DNA of 64,000 nucleotides, taken from contig CM074700.1 in NCBI GenBank assembly GCA_037367355.1, positions 558,001-622,000 on the forward strand, read 5' to 3'. Under the pieces are notes generated by a model. The model saw only the letters and a list, made by a program, of their open reading frames with translations. It was not told the origin of the DNA and made no database searches. Position numbers and translations under genes: made by a program. The stretch is from Neoscytalidium dimidiatum. Its lineage: Eukaryota; Ascomycota; Dothideomycetes; Botryosphaeriales; Botryosphaeriaceae. Shown here piece after piece: positions 47,902-58,136 of this stretch (the first letter of the stretch is position 1; every line of letters begins with the position of its first letter).

Positions 47902-49360
47902 TGTGATTGAAGTGGACAGAATAGTAAATACAGATGCAGGGTAGGTGACGGACTCTGAGAGTATGTCTATTTGATTTGTGTCTGTGTCATGTTCCAATAT
48001 ACTCTTTTATTTTCACAACAGAACAGCAATACTACCTGTTTTAGTTGGTCAGTGTGTCCAGGTTGCATACTGATTTGTAAAGAACACGACACATTGTTCA
48101 GGCGGGCAGTGGGTGCCTGTAGGCAAGACAATATTGTTAAGGAAGAACGGAGTCTCGCTATTCTGAAGCCGAGGATTTCGAGGGCCCTACCGCTTGCGGG
48201 TGTTCAGTGGGATATTACTTTTAGGGGCAAAAGCAGAACACTTCTCGCAGAGCATGTGATCTTTCATGCTAGCAGGCTTGGATGCGATGAAAGAGCATTT
48301 CAAGATTATACTGTCGCATTGAAAGCGACAGACTTGGAGAACAAGGTGGTTTGGTGGATTCTGATCCAACTTACAGAAGGGCGGTGCTTTAGTCTTGGCC
48401 GCGCATGCCCTAGATAGCTTCACTGGTGGTGGCATTATTTTAGGCACGGACACCATCCATTTGGCCTACTACTCACTTGTCAATGGCCCTGCACACTTCA
48501 AGTAATCACGCAATAATCGTTGGTGTTTTTGAGGCATCATATGCGGTAATTATTCACTAAATATGCGGGTTGCTTATTTGGGAAGTTGCGAACGGATTGC
48601 AGAACGCATAACCGAAAAGAAAATTCTACGCTAAGCGCCTTTTGTACAACTTTGATGGACGCATCTATGAAATTGCTACTTTCAAAATTAGAATTTTCCA
48701 AGTGAGTCTGAAGTAGATTGAGTAGCCGCAGTGCAGAAACGTATTTTACTTTAGTTCACCTCGACTGAGCACCTGTCTGGTCTATTACGCAAATCACGTG
48801 GCTGCACTCGACAGGTTTGTGAATAGAAGCTGCAATGGAGTCTGACCTTTACCCTGAACAATTTATGGTTGATACCTATTGTGAAAATACTCAAAACGCA
48901 TCGAGACCGCATTGTGATTATAAATCATTGTGCACAATTGCTGGTATGTGTCTGCGCACGGCAGGCCCACGATCCGGCGGGCCGTTCTCCAAGAGAGGAA
49001 ACCTCATGATGAATTGTCTCATCCCGGACTAGAATTTTCCAAGAATCGCATGTCTCCGTGATGGCAGAAGAAAACATGAGAAATTGGTTGCGTGCGGAGT
49101 ACGTTTACTCGGCCGGGATATTCGGCCAAGGGAGTTGAAGCCAAGGCTTTGCATTTCACAAGACTTGCCACCAGGAGATACAAATTGAGCTCGAGGGTAG
49201 TTACGAAGCATAGATCAGGACGCCTCGGCTTCACTTGACTTACTTAGCGTGTCAAGCGTCTGAAAATGCTCAAAGGCTTGCTTTTCGTTGGACCACTTCG
49301 TGCTGCGTTCTCCAGTACCTTAGGCTCTTAGCGTAGTCTTTTCTTTAACGCTGTTCGAAC
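47902..49360. other. AT-rich intergenic region
   Basis: No gene or recognisable remnant. Short frames (47971-48417 plus, for example) have no motif support. Confidence 0.45.
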
Positions 49361-50916
49361 ATGGAACCGTCATCAGTTTCCAACGAAGAAACACAAACAA
49401 ATGAAACCCTCCACAACACGTCAGTGCTTGTAACCGGAGACAGGATTGCCGCAATCTTCGGTCTAGGTAAGACTGAATCGGCCGAGATCCCGGATGGAAC
49501 GGACCGCATATTAGCGGAAAACAAGCTCCTTTCCCCGGGGTTCATCGATACGCGTCATCACGGGTGGCAAACCGCCGACAGGACAATTGGGTCCAATGTT
49601 GCACTTGGAGAATACGCCGTCCGGTATGGCTCTGGCTTGTCCGCCGCACGCCTCTTTACTCCCCATGATGACTACCTGTCCGAGCTTGTGGGTCTTTACG
49701 CAGCTCTTAATGCCGGCGTTACGTCCATTCTCGACCACTCTCATGATGGGATCTAGTCACCAGACTTTTCTGCATCCTTGCTCGACGCGTACATCGAGAG
49801 CGGGGCGCACGTGAGGTTTGCTTGCAGTCTTGACGAGTGGCAGTGCAGTCTTGACAACTGGCAGGGCAGTTTTCCTCTCGCAGAGCGTTTATCCGAGTTC
49901 CAAAACATAGCGCAGGATGGGCGGCTATCAAACAGCTCCGTGATGTCGGGTATCTCATACGATTCCTTCAACCTTGTCCCTGCCGATGAGCTACGAACGT
50001 TCCTCAACTTCGTCAAGTACGTGAACACCGCACGAGCCTCTATCCCTCCTTTCCATCTCAATCAAAATACTCACCAAGAGCAACCCCATAACAGAACCAC
50101 CAACATCTCCGTCCTCATAACGCACTACCTCTCCGGCGTCTGGAACAACGAGCACTCGCCCTCGCTCCTCCTCCGCCCCGGCCTCCTGAACACCACCGCC
50201 TTCCCCATCGTCTTCTCGCACGGCGTCTTCATCCCGCCCGCCGAGAACGAGCTCCTCAAATCCCACAACCGCTTCGTCTCCATCACGCCCGACTCCGAGA
50301 TGCACTGCGGCCACACCAACGCCGAGAGCGACTTCACCATGGACCAGGGCCCCCTCGGCATCGACACGCACTCGACCTTCTCCGGCGACATCGCCACGCA
50401 AGCCCGCCTCTGGCTGCAGAGCGTGCGGCACCGGCCGTACCGCAGGGTGCTGGACCGGCGGCTCTCGTCCCGTCGACTGAACCCGACGAGGCGTGCGCCA
50501 AGCCTTTCCACCTCGCGACGCGCGAGCGCGACCTCGGCGGCGTCCTGAAGGTCGGCGCGAAAGGCGGGACATCGCGGTGTTCGACGGCGCGTCGGCGGCG
50601 TGACGCACGTAATGGTGGATGGGGGAGAGGTGGTGAAGAGGGATGGCCGGCTCGTCGACGGTCGGCCCGCGGAGCGGCGCTTGGCGGGCGTCATGTGCGC
50701 GCGTTTGCGGGCTCGGCCAGGCGCATCCAGGACCGGCGCGCTGGTGTGCTGAGTTTCCGCCGGCCCGAGGGCGAGTCGCCGTTCGGTGTGGATGAGTACG
50801 AGCCGACGGATATTGTGGATGCGTCGAGGGGCAATGGGACCGGGTATCAGATTCGAGGCGAAGTGTGGTTAGATTGCTGGGACAGTTTGGTGCGGCGTAT
50901 TGGATCTTCGGGATGA
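49361..50916 (+). pseudogene. Broken amidohydrolase (cytosine-deaminase/chlorohydrolase-like)
   Basis: Successive fragments match a metal-dependent amidohydrolase of ~450-480 residues. They include SVLVTGDRIAAIFG, LLSPGFIDTRHHGWQT, RLFTPHDDYLSELVGLYAAL, GVTSILDHSHDGI, an intron (50017-50094), SHGVFIPPAENELLK, GIDTHSTFSGDIATQARLWL, ACAKPFHLATRERDLGGVLK, GVTHVMVDGGEVVKRDG and SPFGVDEYEPTDIV. Lesions: a TAG at 49754 at an expected Trp; the first metal-binding HxH appears as R-H-H; frame changes near 50455, 50555 and 50600; and another near 50690. Intact relatives deaminate or dehalogenate heterocycles using one catalytic metal. The last fragment ends at 50916. The downstream alpha/beta hydrolase is intact. 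Confidence 0.82.
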
Positions 50917-51323
50917 GCGATCAGGTTCCGAGATGGACAGGTTAAGCATCTATCAGGACCGAGGGACTGACCCCGCGGTATGAGAAGTTGAAGAGGGGAG
51001 GGCATTAATGCTAAAGTGGAATCCAATACTTCCCGGTTGAAACTTGTTGCTTGAGAAAAAGGTTCTATCTGTAGGTTTTGCTGAGAGCTGGTTGTAGAGG
51101 CAAGCGCGGCATCTCCTTCCAACGACAGAAAATCACGGTTAGGCGGATCTGCAGCTGGGGTAGACGATATCGGGGCCCCCGCCCCCACCTCTGATACGCT
51201 AGCCATTGCATAGCAGCGCCGTTATAAACAAGAAGTATACTCGTAATCAAATCTACTCGGCATTGCCTGATTTCTCAAAGAAAGAGGGGGAAAGGGGCCT
51301 ACTTGGACGTTTGACAGACCAAC
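50917..51323. other. Spacer upstream of the alpha/beta hydrolase
   Basis: 0.4 kb with no gene. It presumably holds the promoter of the gene at 51324. Confidence 0.45.
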
Positions 51324-52459
51324 ATGGCTAACGCCGACGCGTACCCTCCGCCGAAGACGATTGAGCTGCCAGTCTTGAACTCCATCCCGGATCGCCTAGT
51401 GGACCGCTTCGACCCGGTGTTCGTCGAGCATCACAACAGATACCAGCGTGGCCGCCTGCACACGCATCAAATACCCATCGAATGGTATCGTGCGAACCCC
51501 GCCAAGTACACCATCTCGTACGGCCGCGACCACTTCAAGACATCGCGCGTCAAGATATCCGAGCAAAAGTGCCCAGTGAATAACGGCGAGATCACCATCC
51601 GCATCTTCGAGCGTGTGGAAGAGAATGCTACTACGGGGAAGAAGCCGGTTTACATGAATTTTCACGGCGGCGGCTGGGTGTTCGGGGGGCTGAATAGCGA
51701 CCACGAGTTCGGCAAGAGGCTAGCGCATCATCTAGGTTGCGTTGTCTTTGATGTCGATTACAGGCTCGCGCCAGAGCATCCGCATCCGACGCAGGTCGAG
51801 GACTGCTGGGCTGCGTTCCAGTGGATGAGGGAGAAGAAGGCCGATGAGTTCAAGCTGGATTTGAACAGACTTGCTGTTGGTGGAGCGTCTGCAGGCGGCC
51901 ATTTGTCCGCCGTGACGGCGCTGAGATGCCGTCAGAAGGGGATTCCACTGGCTTTCCAGCTGCTCATTGTGCCAGTTGTTGACTTGCACGTCTTTACGCC
52001 AACGGGAGAGCTAGACCCCCACTGCCCGTATGAAAGTTACAGAGAAATGTGGGATACTGTAGCTCTGCCGGGAGAGCGCATGAGCTATTTCCACAAGGCG
52101 CTGTTGGGAAATCCTCGGCCAAAGACCTATGACAACGTGAGTGATTCGAATCTGCGCCTGCCGTTGGGGCCAAGACTGACGTATAAAAGGACTGGGAGGT
52201 ATCTCCCATGAAGAATCCGGATCTGTCCGGCCTTGCTCCTGCTTTGATCACCACTGCAGAGATGGACCCCTTGAGGGATGAAGGGGAGGCTTATGGAAAG
52301 AGAATGAACGAGGCAGGTTCGAAAGCTGAGATTTGGCGGATACCCGGTGTCCCGCATACCGTCGTCCACCTTGACGGTATCTTGAAAGGAGGGCAAGAGT
52401 TCAATAAGCGCGCATTGGAGGCGTTATCCGACGTTTTCGGTGTTCCCATCGTTCCTTGA
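51324..52459 (+). CDS. HSL-family alpha/beta hydrolase (esterase/lipase-like)
   Basis: Two exons (51324-52136, 52190-52459) with a 53-bp intron give 360 residues. Hormone-sensitive-lipase hallmarks are all present: oxyanion-hole HGGGWVFGG (~114), nucleophile elbow GGASAGGHLS with Ser ~190, DYRLAPEHPHP (~147), the acid Asp in TTAEMDPLRDEG (~298) and the catalytic His in GVPHTVVH (~328). No signal peptide is seen, so it is probably intracellular. Such enzymes hydrolyse small acyl esters or lactones; the substrate is unknown. It lies next to the amidohydrolase pseudogene, in the same orientation, and is the last gene of the accessory region. An upstream in-frame ATG is absent, which fixes the start. 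Confidence 0.9.
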
Positions 52460-53696
52460 TCCGATAGGTATTCTAGTGCAAGTTGGCTGTTCCTATTCCC
52501 GATTGACCCTATGTAGTGACAACGATTGTCAAGTTCCATGTTGTGATGTTGTCAATTTGAGAACGTCTTTCCTTTTTCTTCTTCTTCTTTCAAGTAGCAA
52601 CTAGCCCCGCAAGAGCGCCGCGAGCCTTGATATTTTCTTGCAACTTACAGATCAAGGTAGTACCCGTAGGCTCAGGAGGGAGGAACGATGCCTCTGGCGA
52701 AAATGATTGAAAAGGCGGATAGCGAGGACAGTTGTGGGGTGAGGGGCAGTATATCGAAGAATTTAGGACCTGCAACCAACTTGACCCTTATGCAGACAAC
52801 CTCACCCTTTTGCGGAATGCTGCACCTATTTTACACTACATGTGACCAAGAGATACGTAGTGCGAGTCAAGTAGAAGTACAGCGAGTCTTAAGAGTCGCG
52901 GTATTACCTCGCATTCTCATCGGCATTAAGTAGGAGATAGGGGTTAGGCGTCGAGGAACAAACGCAAGTACGCCAAGAGGACGGACCGGTGAAGTTGACC
53001 GACTCGGACGTTGCTCCGCCGCGGAGGCGCGAGCGTGCAAGGAAGTGTTACGGGCGGGACGGGCATGAACGCACGTCGAGATTGGACTGTTTACGTAGGC
53101 GGATTTCCTTAAATGGTCCGAGTGAAAAAAAAGTAAAGCCGGATGCAGAAAGTTGACGCGTGACGCAGGGGCGGGAAAGTCAAAGAGGCGAGCGGGAGAT
53201 GGGGAGATCAACTGCGGGCCTGAGGGAGGGCGAAGCGAGCGATTCCTGGGGTTACTCTAGGTGCAATATAGGGCCGCGCGGAAGGATGAACGCAAATGTT
53301 GATCACGAGGACCGCTGCGGTGTGATTGTTGTGGGGAAATCCTAATGGAGGGGCGGGATTGCGGATGTAACTTCGTGTCCGCGCCTTTGGGAGCGGTCGA
53401 AGGGGCCGATGGAGTGTCAGGTTGCGAAGAGGGAGGAAGGCTTGGCGCGCGCCCTTCAGCCGCATCGGCTGTCATGATTAATGTGCCGCAGAGGCACCGG
53501 GCCGAATGAGTCGCAGATACGCTAAGCCATTCTCGGAGAGATAGCCGAACAGCGGCACCGTCGCGAAATCTCTATACCACCGGCTTCAGAACAGCGAAGT
53601 TTCTTCCTCACCCCCGCGACTTCTTCAACCACCGCCGTAGCGCAGGATAACCATTTCTTTGCGCACTTCGCATCTACCACAACACCCTCGTCAACA
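52460..53696. other. Intergenic region upstream of RPL22
   Basis: No supported gene. The 3' third is GC-rich and must contain the ribosomal protein promoter. Frames such as 52867-53211 minus have no support. Confidence 0.45.
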
Positions 53697-54272
53697 ATGG
53701 CCCCCGTCGTACGTTCACTGCTTTGCTGCCCGCCGAACTCCTGAGCGAGGCTCGGCCTTCGAGAGCAGTAGGCTAAATGTGAATTACAGAAGCGTGCCGG
53801 CCCCAAGAAGGGCTCTAAGGTCACCAAGAAGGCATGCAAACCAAGAATTTGCTCCTCAGCTACCTCGAACTGACGCCCGCCGCAGTTCATCATCAACGCC
53901 TCGCAGCCCGTGAGCGACAAGATCTTCGACATCACCGCCTTCGAGAAGTTCCTTCACGACCGCATCAAGGTGGATGGCCGCACCGGCAACCTCGGCGATA
54001 CCATCCAGATCTCCCAGCAGGGTGATGGCAAGATTGAGGTCATCGCCCACCAGGAGTTCTCTGGTCGCTACCTTAAGTACCTGTGAGTCGGCTACAACCG
54101 AAGTCTGTGCACGGGCAATATGTGGCTGACAGGGCGGCGTAACAGGACCAAGAAGTTCCTCAAGAAGCAGCAGCTCCGTGACTGGCTCCGCGTCGTCTCC
54201 ACCTCCAAGGGTGTCTACGAGCTCCGCTTCTTCAACGTCGTCAACGACGAGGCCGACGAGGACGAGGAGTAA
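53697..54272 (+). CDS. RPL22: 60S ribosomal protein eL22
   Basis: Four exons (53697-53708, 53790-53831, 53886-54082, 54146-54272) give 125 residues, the family length. The first exon codes only MAPV. The core contains [69 protein letters not shown] and [14 protein letters not shown], diagnostic of eL22 in the large ribosomal subunit. Intron 2 (53832-53885) has a GC donor (AAG|GCATGC) and a normal CAG acceptor. No GT donor there gives the conserved KVTKKFIINAS junction, so this is a GC-AG intron. Introns 1 and 3 are ordinary GT-AG. The acidic tail is intact. Confidence 0.96.
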
Positions 54273-54794
54273 ATTAGGATTGATACCCGCGATCATCACG
54301 TCTTTTTGAGGTAGCGAAAAAATCACCCTGATTACCCTCACAATGCTTTCGCTTGGCTGTGCTGTTGCCGTGTTCTTGTGATTCAATTCTCCAAGTCCGT
54401 AAATGTTGTTGTCTTGCCTAAATGGCCATCTTTTGACTGCTCACGGTGCACTTGCAATTGCGACATGTCGTTTGAAACGCCAGTATCTGCATCACCAGCA
54501 AATTGTGCAATGTCACGTGAATCTGGACAAGTAACCACAGTTCTCTAGTTTTATCCCGCATGCAATTTCTCTCAACAAGTCACTCAAGCAGACGGATGTT
54601 TTTGAGCATTCTTGCTAAGAGCGCCGCAGCAATCCTTATGACCATCAATTGACAACTATTTACGTACTAATAAGAGAATGAGACGAATACAAGACACGCC
54701 ACCAGGCTACGAAACAACTACCACTCAGACGACAATACGTTGAGGAAAGGACTAGGTCCCAAAACCGCCCTGACCAACTGCCCCGTTGCCGCAA
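54273..54794. other. Convergent spacer between RPL22 and a secreted-protein gene
   Basis: Half a kilobase of 3' flanks from two convergent genes. No gene seen. Confidence 0.45.
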
Positions 54795-55451
54795 TCAATG
54801 CTTGTTCTTGTTCTTGTTCTTGTCCGTAATCGGCACGGGCGAGGCCGTCCTCAGGTTGATGAGCAAGGCGCTATCGTCAACCGTGGCAGAAGGCGCCCAC
54901 TTGATGGCATAAAGGTCGTCGGTCTCTGTTGGAACGGCGCGGTAGTTCATCTCAATTTCACCGGCATCAGAAAGATGGTACGCCCAGGCGCCATATAGAC
55001 CGAAGCCAGTGGTGTTCATGGTGGAATTAGAGCTGGCAACGCCAACAGTCTCCAGGGAACTGCCCGAGTTGGCAATTCCCCAGTTGAAGGTGTCACCGTC
55101 GTCTGTGGTGACACTCCACGTCCCACTCTTGCTATCAGTGGTCGACACTGAAAGGATCAGATCTTGGGCAGCTTCAGCTGGTTCGAAAACTTACAGGTAA
55201 TGTTCGCAACGCTTGAAGCGTTCGAGGGAGCTTGCTTCCCAGCGTAGGCAACGCCTACAGAAGACGTCAGCATTTAATCTAATGTTCTCCACAGGCTTCA
55301 GACCATCGGCGATGAAGACATCAAGCCCCTGGCTGATGTTATGACCATACGCGTAGAGCTTGAATGAATCGGCTCTGGGTTTGATTGCGGCGGCAGTTGA
55401 ATAGTGGACGAAAGCCAACAAAATGGCTGTGAGGGAGAGGACGAGCTTCAT
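54795..55451 (-). CDS. Small secreted protein of unknown function with an Asn-Lys tail
   Basis: Three exons on the minus strand (55451-55304, 55254-55195, 55147-54795) with introns of 49 and 47 bp give 186 residues. The protein begins with a clear signal peptide (MKLVLSLTAILLAFVHYSTA). It then has FKLYAYGHNISQGLDVFIADG and GVAYAGK, a pattern seen in small secreted fungal proteins of unknown role. Several NxS/T sites (NAS, NIT, NST, NTT) suggest N-glycosylation. The C-terminus TDKNKNKNKH comes from a six-base repeat at 54801-54822. An upstream in-frame extension exists, but the ATG at 55451 places the signal peptide first. Function unknown; an effector-like or wall-associated role is only conjecture. 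Confidence 0.75.
54801..54822. repeat. Six-base tandem repeat (CTTGTT unit) in coding sequence
   Basis: About 3.7 copies of a hexamer encode alternating Asn and Lys at the C-terminus of the secreted protein. Copy-number change would lengthen or shorten the tail by whole Asn-Lys pairs without a frameshift. Confidence 0.8.
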
Positions 55452-58136
55452 CGCGAATGTCAACGGTGGTAGAATGATCGTGAAGAGGAGGATGAGTGCA
55501 AAGTTGGGCTTGAAAGAGAGACTATGCAAATCTGCGAACTTGGGACGCCCCTTCAACCTTCATAAGGTGAGTTGGAGTATTTGTAACGCTTACAGCAATC
55601 CGACATCTCAGCTATCTCCGACGGCACCTCCCTGCATCCCGTCCAAGACCGGCGCCTCGGACCATCCCTTGGGCAGCTCGCTTACCAATGCGAGGCAGAA
55701 GGGACCATACGAACGGAATTGGCGCTCATGGCGTCCCGTTTCGATAAAACGAGCTATGCAGGTGTTGCAGATTGGCAGGGACAACGTGGACTTGGTTTCA
55801 CTCCTTTGACCCCAAAGCGGGTTGCGCGGCGGCTGCACGAGCTTGCTTTTCTCGATCAAGCGCATTACGCCCGCCACAACCGCCGGACCCAGAAATGGAG
55901 TAGCATGCATACCATCGAGCGTTTAGGAGAGCGAGTGGTAGTAGTCCGGATATGCTGACGTTTTGGCGTGGGCCCAACCAGCTTCAACCGTGATGACGCG
56001 CGTACACACCGCCGAAAAGGGTAATTTTCGGACAACAAGCTCGAGCTGCTAAGTTTCGGAACGAATAAACCAACCACTCCCGCTTGCCAAGACGCGTGCA
56101 TCTAGTCTTGCAGGGGCCACTCTGTCCATCGTTGAGGCTCCTTGCGGAGCAGTCGCCGGTACGGTCCATGCTCCCGGGCCGTATCTTGGACAGCATCGGG
56201 GAAATATATGCTTTGGTCCGACCGCAATATAGCCAGGGTCAGCCTTGCAGCAGCCACGCGCCCTCAGGGACTTCGACTCGTCTATCTTACCTTTCATGTG
56301 CAGCTAGTCGCGGTTGCTTACTTGATTTTCGGATCCTCAAGCAGGGGCCAGACGTGCGTCTCCCTCTCCGTGACCATTCCGTATGCGGACATCACAGCCA
56401 GCTTCTCGCTTCCTTGGGCACGTCTCTCTGGGCTCAGCGCCGCCATCTGCCGACGCCCCACGATATCAGCCACTTGCGCGTCAGTACGAACTGGTGCGCC
56501 CGGGACCTGTTCTCAGCTGCAGGATCTCGACGCTGTCAAGATGAGCAGTTCTGCAGTGGTGACGAGTCCACCCCTCAGGACTGTCCGATGATCCTGCGCG
56601 GCTGATGAACGGGTGTATCAGGCGTCCACTGGTGCAAAACGGTCCGCTGTGATCTTCGTTTAGTCTCTTCGGCTCTCTGATCCCGGCCCCTGGATCACCC
56701 TCTGTCTGTGCAGACTCCACACATTCAAAACACTTACAGGACCAACTTGAGCTGCGATCTGCTCCAAAGTTGCCAGCTTGGTCATACCGATACCGATCTA
56801 AAAGTAAAAATAAACATTTAAAGGCGCCAATTCCCTATAGCGCATACGCATGTCCTCGTGCTTCGGTAGGAGCGTCGTAAACAGTCGTGGTGGCCTTGCG
56901 GCACACTACGGACACCCTGAGCGGGTTCTCTGCCAAAACACCGACGTTCTGGCATTTGCACCCATGCTTGACTCAAGCAACCGATGATGCCATGCGCCAT
57001 TCTACCCGAAGGAGCGACTCTCCTTGGCTGCATCTATTTCCTCATCCCCGGTAGCGCCTAGATGAATGATTGCACCAACAAAATAACCTGGCGCACGATT
57101 CGTGGTCAAGCTGATACCACTTTGGTACAATGTGCCGGGATACACGGACCTTCGGGTTGCTCTTCTCGACAACGGCCTCGTCAGCTATACCCTCGGAGTT
57201 CGGATGACATCTTGGCACAGAAGCTTCAAAATTACCCTGTTCGTACCGCGGTGCACAGGGTGCCTCGACAACCGGTCATATCCGCCTCTAACAACCCCGC
57301 AAGCAGTCCAAACAACCTTTACCCGACCCGAACTTAATCCATGGCTTACAGGCCCTTGCAACATCGTGGCGCTGCATTGAATATGCAAGCGCGTACGGAG
57401 CTAAACGTGCAGAAAACGTTTATTGAAACCTGACAGCAAGCGGCTCCGGTAGATACCCTTCCCCGAAACAGGACGCCTTGATCTGGCGATACACATTGCG
57501 ATGACAAACCGCCACCCCATGGGCTCGGAGGAACCTCAGACGCGCATGTCATCTGATACCCGCTTCTCTTACTCCTTATCACACCTTGGGGCAAGCGATA
57601 GTGCTGCTGTGGGGCGCATACTAAGGCCGCACTATCTTACATGCATCGGAGATACACAACCGACCCTCTACACGTGGATATCCTGGCGTAGCCGCGCTAC
57701 CGCTCCCAAGCCGACAATGTCAAACAATAGTTCGTCCTCCCTTAGCTTGCTTCACCGGAGCCACACTTCGTTTATTGCTGGCGTGCATGAGAAATGCCTG
57801 GATCTGCACGCACATATCCTTTCTTGGCCGGTGTAGGCGCATCGTCAGGCAGGAAGGCACGAGTGGAGAGCTGTTGGCCTTTGGCGATGATCGTGTAGCA
57901 TCGCAGCTCCGTATTCGTACCGCCTGCTCGCCTTGACGCCGAAGATCCTCAGTTTCCCATATGATATTTAACGGCTCCCCAAGCTTGCTTGGATTGAGCT
58001 CACCACCACGGCCCCTTCTCTCTCTCTTACTCTCTATACAACAGACTCTATTGGGCCTTTCATTCTCTTGTTAAGATTTGTCGCCATCAATTGACATACT
58101 ATTCATTTTTACACGCCTTTGCAGGCAATCCTGAAC
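55452..58136. other. Intergenic region upstream of the laccase gene
   Basis: About 2.7 kb with many short frames on both strands but none over ~175 codons, and no motif. Near 58010-58090 it becomes C/T-rich, consistent with the laccase promoter and leader. Confidence 0.45.

Noticed and set aside
47749..47997. Complete small FAD protein at the 5' part of the monooxygenase remnant
   Set aside because: It stops within ~10 codons after the glycine motif, in T-rich DNA, and the family C-terminus follows immediately. It is a deletion remnant.
42711..50916. Repeat-induced point mutation as the cause of the pseudogenes
   Set aside because: The nonsense changes fit C-to-T/G-to-A, but frameshifts and a large deletion are also present and no second copy is visible. 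Only a RIP-index calculation and a copy search could support it.
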